Shown: positions 46,029 through 54,797 of the stretch, piece by piece | Numbering within the stretch: the stretch's first letter is position 1 | Layout: every line of letters starts with the position of its first letter | Origin: Gemmobacter nectariphilus | GTDB lineage: Bacteria; Pseudomonadota; Alphaproteobacteria; Rhodobacterales; Rhodobacteraceae | Reading direction: 5' to 3' | NCBI GenBank assembly: GCA_020721445.1 | Contig: DYMU01000004.1 | Coordinates: 112,200 to 176,199, forward strand | Length of the DNA: 64,000 nt | Made by a program: the position numbers and the translations under genes | Notes under the pieces: generated by a model | What the model saw: the letters and a program-made list of their open reading frames with translations, nothing else | Databases searched by the model: none | Told to the model about the DNA's origin: nothing

Positions 46029-47681
46029 ATGCGTAACAATACCCTTAGTCTTGCTGTGGTGCTGGCCGTGGCGGGACTGGTCGGCACCGCAAGGGCCGAA
46101 ACGGCGACCGAGCCTGCGTCGCTGGCGCCCGAAGTGCCGGGGCAGGGCAGCACGGCGGACCACAGCAAGTTCGAGGTGCTGAAGGGGCCGTTCGCCTCGG
46201 GCCCCGAGGTGACCAAAGCCTGCCTGTCTTGCCACACCGAAGCCAGCACGCAGGTGATGCACACCTTGCATTACAAATGGGACTACACCCACCCGGAAAC
46301 CGGGCAGAAGCTGGGCAAATCCAGCGTTCTCAATTCCTTCTGCGGCAACGTTGCATCAAATGAGGCCCGCTGCACCTCGTGCCACGCGGGCTATGGCTGG
46401 ACCGATGTGCGCCAGCCTGCGCCGACCGATCCGACAGCGGTCGATTGCCTTGCCTGCCACGATACCTCGGGTCAATACACCAAGCTGGACAATGCCGCGG
46501 GGCACCCGCCGGTGGGTGAGGTGCCAAAGGGCGCCAAGACCATTACCGGGGCCGATGCCTGGCCGGTCGATCTGGTCAAGGCTGCGCAATCGGTGGGCGA
46601 TCCAAGTCGTCAGAACTGCGGCAACTGCCACTTCTACGGCGGCGGCGGCGATAATGTGAAGCATGGCGATCTGTCGTCAGCCCTGATCAGCCCGGCGCTG
46701 AGCACCGATGTGCACATGTCGGCCGATGGGGCGAACATGACCTGCACCGCCTGCCATGTCAGCGAAAGCCACAAGGTTGCCGGGTCGCGCTATAACGTCG
46801 AGGCGCGCGATATTCCCGACAGTCACCTGCTGGGCCAACGCCGCGATGTGGCGACCTGTGAAAGCTGCCACAGCACCAAGCCGCATGACCTGACCCCGGT
46901 CGGGTTGAAGCTGAACGATCACACCGACCGCGTCGCCTGCCAGACCTGCCACATTCCCAGCTTTGCCCGGGGCGGGGTGGCCACCAAGACCAAATGGGAC
47001 TGGTCCACCGCCGGCAAGCTGAAGGATGGCAAGCCCTATCACGAAGACGGCTTTACGCAGTCTGACGGCAAACACCTGCACACCTATCTGTCGACCAAGG
47101 GCGATTTCGAATGGGGCGAAAACGTCGTGCCGCATTACGCCTGGTTCAATGGGCAGGTCGAATATACCACGGCGGATCAGACGTTTGACCCGTCAAAGCC
47201 GGTCGAGGTGAACCGCATCGCAGGCTCTGCCAGTGACCCCGGCGCGCGGATCTGGCCCTTCAAGGCGATGGACGGGCGGCAGGCCTTTGACACCGAGTTG
47301 AACACGCTGATGCACACCCAGGTCTACGGCCCCACCACCGTCAGCGCGTTCTGGACCAATTTCGACTGGGCCAAGTCGATCGAAGCGGCGGCCACCTATG
47401 TCGGGCAACCGTATTCGGGCAAGTTCGATTTCGTCGATACCAAGATGTATTGGCCGATCACCCATATGGTTGCGCCAGCGTCTGACGCGGTTGACTGCAA
47501 AAGCTGCCACACGCCGGGCGGGCGGATGGCGTCGATCACCGGCATCTATATCCCCGGTACCGGGCTGCCCTTGGGCGGCAAGCTGGGGCTGGTGATGCTG
47601 GCCTTGGCGATTGTCGGCGTGTTGGGCCATGGCGTCATTCGGATGGTGTCAGGCAAAGGGAATGAGGATCATCATGGCTGA
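46029..47681 (+). CDS. Octaheme c-type cytochrome, tetrathionate reductase (OTR) family, with signal peptide and C-terminal TM
   Basis: Eight CXXCH: CLSCH, CTSCH, CLACH, CGNCH, CTACH, CESCH, CQTCH, CKSCH. Confidence 0.88.
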   Translation: MRNNTLSLAVVLAVAGLVGTARAETATEPASLAPEVPGQGSTADHSKFEVLKGPFASGPEVTKACLSCHTEASTQVMHTLHYKWDYTHPETGQKLGKSSVLNSFCGNVASNEARCTSCHAGYGWTDVRQPAPTDPTAVDCLACHDTSGQYTKLDNAAGHPPVGEVPKGAKTITGADAWPVDLVKAAQSVGDPSRQNCGNCHFYGGGGDNVKHGDLSSALISPALSTDVHMSADGANMTCTACHVSESHKVAGSRYNVEARDIPDSHLLGQRRDVATCESCHSTKPHDLTPVGLKLNDHTDRVACQTCHIPSFARGGVATKTKWDWSTAGKLKDGKPYHEDGFTQSDGKHLHTYLSTKGDFEWGENVVPHYAWFNGQVEYTTADQTFDPSKPVEVNRIAGSASDPGARIWPFKAMDGRQAFDTELNTLMHTQVYGPTTVSAFWTNFDWAKSIEAAATYVGQPYSGKFDFVDTKMYWPITHMVAPASDAVDCKSCHTPGGRMASITGIYIPGTGLPLGGKLGLVMLALAIVGVLGHGVIRMVSGKGNEDHHG

Positions 47682-48339
47682 GCGTCAGGTTCTGGTTTAC
47701 ACACGGTTCAACCGGCTTTGGCATTGGTCGCAGGTGGCCTCGATCTTTGCGCTGCTGTTTACCGGCGCTGCGATCATGGGCCTGCATGACCTGATCCCTT
47801 ACGGGCTTGCTGTCACGGTTCATTCTCTGGTGGCGATTGCGCTTTTGGTGCTTTGGGCATTCGCGACGTTCTGGCTGTTCACCACCGGGGCGTGGAAGCA
47901 GTTCCTGCCCAGTCAGGTCGGCCTGTTGCAGGTGGCCAAGTTCTATGCCTGGGGGGTGTTTCATGGTGAAACCCACCCGTACCGCAAGATCTTGCGCCGC
48001 CGTCACAACCCGTTGCAGGCACTTGCCTATCTGGCGCTGAAGATCATGCTGTTTCCAGCGATCTGGATCACCGGGCTGATCTATCTGGGCTTCACCTTCT
48101 GGGAACATCTGGACCCAAGCGGCACCGCGATCTGGGCGGTGGCCAACCTGCATATCCTGTCGGCCTTTGCGATTGCGACCTTTGTGGTGGCGCATGTCTA
48201 TCTGCTGACCATCGGCCATGGCTTTCGCAAGCATGTGCAGCCGATGGTGACGGGGTTCGAATGTGTTGACCTGACGCCGGAACAGGAAGCCTATCTGCAA
48301 GAAGAAGAACCCGATCGCCTGCGCGAACGCTGCAAATGA
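47674..48339 (+). CDS. Cytochrome b/b561-type membrane subunit
   Basis: MAERQVLVYTRFNRLWHWSQVASIFALLFTGAAIM; multiple TM with His; ATG overlaps octaheme stop by 8 bp. Confidence 0.88.
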   Translation: MAERQVLVYTRFNRLWHWSQVASIFALLFTGAAIMGLHDLIPYGLAVTVHSLVAIALLVLWAFATFWLFTTGAWKQFLPSQVGLLQVAKFYAWGVFHGETHPYRKILRRRHNPLQALAYLALKIMLFPAIWITGLIYLGFTFWEHLDPSGTAIWAVANLHILSAFAIATFVVAHVYLLTIGHGFRKHVQPMVTGFECVDLTPEQEAYLQEEEPDRLRERCK

Positions 48340-48444
48340 CATCGGGCAAGCCCGGCAAAGCGCAGCGCCAACAACAGATCGCAGGCCCGGCAAGTGTGTG
48401 GCGGGCCTGCACGCTGTTTCGCGCGGCAAACGCCCGCTTTCCCG

Positions 48445-48473
48445 TTGCAGGACCGCGCTTTGGCCGTTATAGA
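48445..48473 (+). promoter_or_regulatory. Sigma70-like promoter of tRNA-Arg
   Basis: TTGCAG-N17-TATAGA ending about 12 bp upstream of tRNA 5' end. Confidence 0.75.
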
Positions 48474-48484
48474 CCTTCGGGCAG

Positions 48485-48561
48485 GCACCCATAGCTCAGC
48501 TGGATAGAGCGTTGCCCTCCGAAGGCAAAGGTCGCACGTTCGAATCGTGCTGGGTGCACCA
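48485..48561 (+). tRNA. tRNA-Arg(CCG), CCA encoded
   Basis: GCACCCA-TA-GCTCAGCTGGATAGAGC-G-TTGCC-CTCCGAA-GGCAA-AGGTC-GCACG-TTCGAAT-CGTGC-TGGGTGC-ACCA. Confidence 0.95.
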
Positions 48562-48604
48562 AACTCTCCAGATGTTTGACAGCGTGCCAGACGGCTTGGC
48601 GCGG

Positions 48605-49426
48605 TTACTTCGGTGGCTGATGGCGCAGCGTCGCGACCCGGACCCGCAGTGCTGCAAACCCGGTGCGGCCTGCGGTGCGCAAGGCCGGCAGAACCAGTCG
48701 GGCGGTGCGCGGGCCCAGTCTGGGGCGCAAGCGACCCCGATCAAGCCACAGGCGCAAGAGCAGCGTCACCGCCGCACCAAGGGCGACCCCGGCCACCACA
48801 TCCGACAGCCAATGCACCCCGATCATCGCCCGGCTGAACGCCACCAGCAGGCCGAAGGTCAAAAACCCCAGCGCGTGGCGCGGCCAGATCAGCGCCAGGG
48901 CCACCATCATTGCGGTGGCGGTTGTGGCATGGCCCGACGGAAAGCTGGCCCAACTGTGCACCGTGGTCAGTGGCGCGAAATCGAAGATGCCGATGGCTTG
49001 GGTATTGGTGGGGCGCGCGCGCCCGATGACGTTCTTGGCGATCACGGCGATCGTGCCGCTAAGGGCAATCGAGCCTAGAAAGAACGCCAGCTCTGCCCGG
49101 ACCCGCAGCAAGACCAGACGCTGCCGCCCGGAAGCCTGGGTCAGCGCCAGCATCAGCGGCCCCAGCAGGGCAAGGCCGATGCCAAGGGGCCAAGCCGAAT
49201 TGCCGGGTCGGGTAACCTGAAACAGCAGCCGTCGGGTGGTCGGGTCCATCGCATCGGCAAGGGCCTTGACCGGGCGATCAAGGGCGATGGCCAGCACCAG
49301 CAGTGCCACGGCGGCGGTCAGGGTCAACGAAAACCAGCTTTGCCGCTGAAGGGCCAGACGCAGCTTTCGCAGACGATCCGGGGCAGGGGCCAGCGGTGTT
49401 ACGGCAAAAAAGTGGCAGTGCTTCAT
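48605..49426 (-). CDS. PAP2-family phosphatase
   Basis: KNVIGRARP, FPSGHATTATAM, SRAMIGVHWLSDVVAG. Confidence 0.88.
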   Translation of the reverse strand: MKHCHFFAVTPLAPAPDRLRKLRLALQRQSWFSLTLTAAVALLVLAIALDRPVKALADAMDPTTRRLLFQVTRPGNSAWPLGIGLALLGPLMLALTQASGRQRLVLLRVRAELAFFLGSIALSGTIAVIAKNVIGRARPTNTQAIGIFDFAPLTTVHSWASFPSGHATTATAMMVALALIWPRHALGFLTFGLLVAFSRAMIGVHWLSDVVAGVALGAAVTLLLRLWLDRGRLRPRLGPRTARLVLPALRTAGRTGFAALRVRVATLRHQPPK

Positions 49427-51081
49427 GGCAGATCCTGTGGCATCAACAACTCAAGCTGCACCCAGCGCCCGGCACCGATGGCCATCCCTTCCACCCGGCC
49501 GACCACGCCATAGCCTTGCGGCAGCGGAGGGGCGCTGCCTTGCGGGCGCACCAGCACCAGACAGGCATCGGTTGTGGCATCGGGGGGCAGGGCGTCGGGC
49601 GTCAGCAGCAGCGTCCGGCCCTGGCCCAGCCAGACCAGCGACGGTTCGGTATAGCCCCAGCCAACCAGATGCGGCGCGGCGCAGCCCCGGTCGGCGGCAA
49701 GGCGCGTGGCCTCGGCCACGGCGGCGGTGCTGGGCCACAGCGCGGGCAGACGGGCAAGCCCGGCAAACAGCCCGGCATGCAGCGCTGCCCCGGTCAGCAC
49801 CGACCAAAGCACCAGCACCGCAAAGCGCCGTTGCCAAAGCGCCATCGCGGCGGCCACCGCCGCAAGGGTTGCGCCTGTCAGGCCAAGGCCAAGGGGCAGC
49901 AGCGCACCGGCCCCGGCGCCGCTGCTGAATGCCCCCCACAGCGCCGCGCCACCCAGTGCCAGACCGGGCAGCAGCGCCACCACAGCCACCCCGCGCAGCA
50001 ACCTGCCCGAGGCGGCCAGACCGGCGGGGGCATGCGCCGCGGCCAGCAGCGCAAGGGCCGGCAGCATCGGCAAGGTATAATGCAACAGCTTGGTCGGCAC
50101 CGCCTCGAACACCAGCCAAGACGGGATCAGCCAAGCCAGCAGGAACACCGTCGCGGCGTCACGCCGGGCCTGCCACAGTCGTGGCAGCGCCAGAACCAGA
50201 ACCGCCGTGGCGGGCCAAAGGGTAAACACGGTGGCCAGCGCATGGGTGCCGGGCGGTGCGCCCTTGCCCTCTTGCCCCGCGGACATCTTCGGCAACAGAT
50301 CGACACCCATCGAGTCGACCCAGAACGTGCCGCCGGTCTTGACGGTGATGGCAATGACCCAAGGCAGCACCAGCGCCAAGGCCAGCACAATCGGCCCGCG
50401 CCGTGCCAGCGGCTGCACCCATTGCGCCTTGCGCTGCCACAGCGACAGCACCAGCACCGTGAACCCCGGCACCAACAGCGCCATCGGCCCCTTGATCAGC
50501 ACGCCCAGACCAAGCGCGCCCCAGAACGCATAGGCCAGCCACCACGCTGGTGGCCGCGTTGCCATCCAAAGCCGGGCCAGAACCGCCTGCGTGGCAAGGA
50601 TGGTGGCCAAAAGCGCGGCGTCGGTCTTGGCAATCCGCGCCTCGCCGCCGATCACGAGGGTTGCGGCAAACAGCGCCGCCGCCACCAGCGCAGGCCCGGC
50701 ACCGATCAGCGGCAGGCCGATTGCCACCACCAGCACCACCGCCAGCACAGCGCCGATCAGCGAGGGCAGGCGATAGACCCAGAGCGGGGCCTGATCGCCC
50801 TGACCGCTGATCGCCACCGCCGCCGATTGCAACCAGTAAATGCCCACCGGCTTTTTGTGGCGCGGCTGATCCTGAAACCGGATATCCACCAGATCGCCCG
50901 TCTGCACCATCTGGCGGCTGGCCTGCACAAAGCGCGCCTCGTCGCGGTCGGTGACGGGAAGGCTGGCAAAGCCGGGCACAAACACCCCCAGCGCAATCAG
51001 CGCCACCGCCACGATCAGCAGCCAAGGCCGCGCCCGGGCGATACTGTCCAACCGTTGACCCAGATGGGCGATTGCGGTCAT
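49423..51081 (-). CDS. GT39/ArnT-like glycosyltransferase
   Basis: LPVTDRDEARFVQASRQMVQTGD...KKPVGIYWLQ; many TM helices. Confidence 0.88.
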   Translation of the reverse strand: MTAIAHLGQRLDSIARARPWLLIVAVALIALGVFVPGFASLPVTDRDEARFVQASRQMVQTGDLVDIRFQDQPRHKKPVGIYWLQSAAVAISGQGDQAPLWVYRLPSLIGAVLAVVLVVAIGLPLIGAGPALVAAALFAATLVIGGEARIAKTDAALLATILATQAVLARLWMATRPPAWWLAYAFWGALGLGVLIKGPMALLVPGFTVLVLSLWQRKAQWVQPLARRGPIVLALALVLPWVIAITVKTGGTFWVDSMGVDLLPKMSAGQEGKGAPPGTHALATVFTLWPATAVLVLALPRLWQARRDAATVFLLAWLIPSWLVFEAVPTKLLHYTLPMLPALALLAAAHAPAGLAASGRLLRGVAVVALLPGLALGGAALWGAFSSGAGAGALLPLGLGLTGATLAAVAAAMALWQRRFAVLVLWSVLTGAALHAGLFAGLARLPALWPSTAAVAEATRLAADRGCAAPHLVGWGYTEPSLVWLGQGRTLLLTPDALPPDATTDACLVLVRPQGSAPPLPQGYGVVGRVEGMAIGAGRWVQLELLMPQDLP

Positions 51082-51911
51082 GGCTTGTCCTTGGGCCTGT
51101 CCGATGGCGGCACGACGACCACGCCGGAAAGTACCTTGATCTGCGCCCATACCCCCCGAGCCTGTTCGGGCAGTTGCGCCAAAGCCTGCCGCGCGGCAGA
51201 CAGCAGGTCTTGCGGCGCACAGGACAGGCGGGCCGTGCCGATGTTCAGCACATGATACAGCGCCAGCGCCACAAACCCCGCAAACAGGCTGGAAAATACC
51301 GCATCGCTTAGGAAATGCCGGCCCAATGACAGGCGCAGCAGCGAGATCACCGTGACAAACCCCAGTGCCGCCGCCACCGCCCTTGTCTTGCCGCGTGCCG
51401 ACAGATGTGGCCACAACCAGACCGTCAGGCACAGCGCCCAGGTCGCGGCCAGCGCCACCTCGCCCGAGGTGAACGAGCAATTCGATGCACATTCATTGCC
51501 CACCTGCCACGGCGGGGTGAAGGACAGGGTGCCACCAAACTCGGTCAGGGTTTCGGGCCGCGCCCGCCCGACATGCGCTTTCAGGATCACATTGACGATC
51601 ACCCCCGGCACCAGCACCAGCGCAAGGCCGAAAAACGCCGCCAGTCGTTGCCATTCAGGCGTCAGGCGGCCGCGCGCGGCCAGTGCCAGCGCGGTGACGA
51701 TGCTCAGGAAGGTGCAAAGCTCCATGATCGTGCGCAAGGTGGCGTTGACTGTCGGCAGAATGCCGGATTTGGCGATGAACTGCCCGCTGTCGTTGGTCAG
51801 CGCCCGAGACACCGCAAGGTCGATGTGCGGCCAGGTGGCAAACAGGGTCTGCGCCAGCACGGTCACCGCCAGCAGCGCAACGGTCAGACGGGTGAACAAC
51901 GGATCGGTCAT
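51078..51911 (-). CDS. PAP2-family phosphatase (LpxE-like)
   Basis: KAHVGRARPETLTEFGG, FTSGEVALAATWAL, RLSLGRHFLSDAVF. Confidence 0.82.
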   Translation of the reverse strand: MTDPLFTRLTVALLAVTVLAQTLFATWPHIDLAVSRALTNDSGQFIAKSGILPTVNATLRTIMELCTFLSIVTALALAARGRLTPEWQRLAAFFGLALVLVPGVIVNVILKAHVGRARPETLTEFGGTLSFTPPWQVGNECASNCSFTSGEVALAATWALCLTVWLWPHLSARGKTRAVAAALGFVTVISLLRLSLGRHFLSDAVFSSLFAGFVALALYHVLNIGTARLSCAPQDLLSAARQALAQLPEQARGVWAQIKVLSGVVVVPPSDRPKDKP

Positions 51912-53389
51912 GGCGCGCCTTCGGGCATCAGGCAGGTTGGGTCAGGCAGCGCAAACAGGGAAAGGCTTTGGCCCTGATAGTGGCCGGGGCCGGCCAGCAG
52001 TTGCGCGGCGGGCAGGGCGGTGGGGCAGGGCAGCGGGGTGCCCGTGCGTTGCAGCACGAACACCGGGGCGGCGTCCAGACCAGGCTGAAACGGCTGCTTC
52101 AACTCCCAATGGTTGGCGGGGCGCACGGGCGGCGGCACGGCCCGCACCTGCCAGGGCTGATCGGTTGCAAACCACTCCAGGTCGGCCAACAGGTCGCGGT
52201 CGCGGGCGACAATCGTGGCGGCCTTCAGCCGTTGTGCCTGTGCGGTGACCCAGCCGCCCATTTCGTCATGGCCCATGTAACGCGCCAGCAGCAGGCGCCC
52301 GTCGGGCCGCTGCCAACCGGTCCCGATGGCTTTGGCCAGTGGCAAGGCCAGCGTCACCACCAGCGCAAGACCCAGTGAGATCAGCGTCAGCGCCCTGTGC
52401 TGCGCCAGCACGCCCGCCGCAAGGATCACCCCCGGCACGATGAACAGCACTGCCCAATTGGCCAGCGCCTTGCCGCCAAGCGCCTGCAAGGTGACAATCG
52501 CCAGCGGGGCGGCGGCCAGTGCGGCCAGACCGGCATCATCACTGCCACGCGGCGCGCGCAGCATCGCCCACAGACAGGCGGCAAACAGGATGGGACCGAT
52601 GACGACAAACTGCTCGGCCAGAAAACGCAGCGCGGGCAGGGCATAGACCGCCCTTTCGGCCCCCGCAGGCTGCGCGGTATCGGCCAGATGCAGAAAGGTG
52701 ACAAAGCCCTGCTGCGCCAGCCACAAAAGATGCGGGACCAGCATCAGCACGGCGACCAAAACGGCCACCGCCAGATCGCGCCCGCGGATGCGCCAACCCG
52801 GTGCAGCCCAAGCCGCCAGCGCCATGCCAAGGGCGGCATAGATCATCGCGTATTTCGACAGAAAGCCGAGGCCAAGGGCCACACCCAGCACCATCGCCCA
52901 ACCAAAGCCCGCTTTCCCGGTGGCGCGGCGCTGCGCCAGATGGTGCTGCGCCAGAAAGGCCAGCGTCGCCGCAAGCAACAGCGGTGTGTCGGTGGTGATC
53001 AGCGCCGCACCCAAGGCCACGGCGGGCGTGGTCAGGTAAAACAGCGCCGCAAGCGCCGCAGCAGCCGGCGGCAGCACCCGCAAGGCCAGCGCAAGCACCG
53101 CCAAGGCCGTGGCCCCGTGCAGCAAGGGCGACGACAGCCGGACCGACCAGACGCTTGTGCCGAACACTTCGGTAAAGCCGCGGATCAACCAGCCGATCAG
53201 CGGCGGCTTGGAATAGGCGCCAAAGGCAAGATCCTGGCCCCAAGCCCAGTATTGTGCCTCATCGGTGGAAAGCTGGGTCGCATCCAGCAGAGCCAGCGCC
53301 ACGCGCGCAAACGTCAGGACGGCAATCGCCAGCACGGCAAGCAAGGCAAACGGAACTGCTGCTGCCAGCGGTTCAGCTTTCGTGCGCAT
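51908..53389 (-). CDS. GT39-family glycosyltransferase
   Basis: LSTDEAQYWAWGQDLAFGAYSKPPLIGWLIR; many TM helices. Confidence 0.88.
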   Translation of the reverse strand: MRTKAEPLAAAVPFALLAVLAIAVLTFARVALALLDATQLSTDEAQYWAWGQDLAFGAYSKPPLIGWLIRGFTEVFGTSVWSVRLSSPLLHGATALAVLALALRVLPPAAAALAALFYLTTPAVALGAALITTDTPLLLAATLAFLAQHHLAQRRATGKAGFGWAMVLGVALGLGFLSKYAMIYAALGMALAAWAAPGWRIRGRDLAVAVLVAVLMLVPHLLWLAQQGFVTFLHLADTAQPAGAERAVYALPALRFLAEQFVVIGPILFAACLWAMLRAPRGSDDAGLAALAAAPLAIVTLQALGGKALANWAVLFIVPGVILAAGVLAQHRALTLISLGLALVVTLALPLAKAIGTGWQRPDGRLLLARYMGHDEMGGWVTAQAQRLKAATIVARDRDLLADLEWFATDQPWQVRAVPPPVRPANHWELKQPFQPGLDAAPVFVLQRTGTPLPCPTALPAAQLLAGPGHYQGQSLSLFALPDPTCLMPEGAP

Positions 53390-53690
53390 GCCGCAGCTTT
53401 TCGGTGTGGATCAGCCACAGGTTGCGCATGTAGATCACCAGCCCGGTGGCTTGACCCAGGATGAACACCGGATCCTTGCGCCACAGGGCATAGGTCAGCA
53501 AGACCACGCCCCCGGCCAGCGAGAAATACCAAAAAGCCACGGGAATCACGGACTTGCGCTGCTTTTCTGAGACAAACCATTGCACGATGAAGCGCATGGT
53601 GAACATCAACTGCCCGGTCAGGCCGACCATGACCCAGGTAAATTCACCCCAGTTTTCGACGTGCAGGGCAGACCACAGAATTTCACGCAT
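53373..53690 (-). CDS. Lipid-A-disaccharide synthase N-terminal (LABN) domain membrane protein
   Basis: QLMFTMRFIVQWFVSEKQRKSVIPVAFWYFSLAGGVVLLTYALWRKDPVFILGQATGLVIYMRNL. Confidence 0.88.
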   Translation of the reverse strand: MREILWSALHVENWGEFTWVMVGLTGQLMFTMRFIVQWFVSEKQRKSVIPVAFWYFSLAGGVVLLTYALWRKDPVFILGQATGLVIYMRNLWLIHTEKLRHAHES

Positions 53691-54525
53691 CGACAGGTTC
53701 CTTGGTGACGGGGGCAGGGGCATGAACTTCGGTCGGCACGGTGGTTTTGCGCCGCCGGATCAGCCAGGCCACCCCCAACAGATCAACCGCGCCCACCATG
53801 GCACGCCCCAGATTGCCGTATTTCGACCGACCATGCAGCCGCGCGGCATGGGTCACATCCACATGGGCAACGGCCCAGCCATCGCGCGCAAACAGCGCCG
53901 GCAGATAGCGGTGCTGGTGGTTGAAAAACGGCAAGGCCAGAAAGGCCGCACGGCGAAACGCTTTCAGCCCACAGCCGGTATCACGCGTGCCGTCGTTCAG
54001 CACCGCCGAGCGCAGCGCATTGGCAAACCGCGACGCCATCCGCTTGGACCAGGTGTCGCGTCGCCCGACACGCTGGCCGGCCACCAGACCAAGGCGCGGG
54101 TCAGCCGCAGGATTCAGCAAGGGGGCCAGCAACAGCGGCAGGTTTTCCGGCGGGTTTTGCCCGTCGCCATCCAGCGTGGCAATGATCGGGGCCCGCGATG
54201 CCAGAACCCCGGAATGCACCGCCGCGGACTGGCCGCCCGATTGACCATGTCCGATCAGCCGCACCTCGGGCGCATCGGCCATCAGGCGCAGGATCACAGC
54301 GCGGGTATCGTCGCCGGAACCGTCATCAACCAGAACGATCTCATAGCGGGCAAGTGGCGCAAGGGCAGCGCGTATCTTTTGCACCAAAGGCACGATATTT
54401 TGTGCCTCGTCTTTCAGCGGCACCACGATGCTGACATCTGGCGGCGGTGTTTCAGAGGTGGAAGCGGGCAGCGTGACCGTTGGCACAAACGCATCAAGGG
54501 TGGCCGCAGTGCGGTGCAAGGTCAT
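53683..54525 (-). CDS. GT2 family (dolichol/undecaprenyl-phosphate sugar transferase-like) glycosyltransferase
   Basis: SIVVPLKDEAQNIVPLV, EIVLVDDGSGDDT, ATLDGDGQNPPENL. Confidence 0.9.
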   Translation of the reverse strand: MTLHRTAATLDAFVPTVTLPASTSETPPPDVSIVVPLKDEAQNIVPLVQKIRAALAPLARYEIVLVDDGSGDDTRAVILRLMADAPEVRLIGHGQSGGQSAAVHSGVLASRAPIIATLDGDGQNPPENLPLLLAPLLNPAADPRLGLVAGQRVGRRDTWSKRMASRFANALRSAVLNDGTRDTGCGLKAFRRAAFLALPFFNHQHRYLPALFARDGWAVAHVDVTHAARLHGRSKYGNLGRAMVGAVDLLGVAWLIRRRKTTVPTEVHAPAPVTKEPVDA

Positions 54526-54797
54526 TCATCTGTCTCCTGCAGGGCGTTTGACACGCTCCTGTAACGGATTCACGAAACCCTATAAGCTGCTGTCGGATTT
54601 TTGCAAGGTATAGCGACAGGCGGTGCCCGCAAGACGGCAACAGACCGCCATCCGTGGCAACCGGGGCAGGCTTAGCGTGACCCATTACTCCTATAATCAG
54701 TATTATGTAATACAAATGGTAATTCCGCGATGGCATATATTCAATACTTGTGATGTATCAAAGGCTCGGCTATGCAAAAGGCCCGCAGGCGGAGCGC

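Noticed and set aside
49303-51255. 650-aa plus-strand ORF opposite the GT39 gene
   Set aside because: Antisense mirror frame rich in Gln/Arg/His/Pro; the minus-strand GT39 has clear family motifs and operon overlaps
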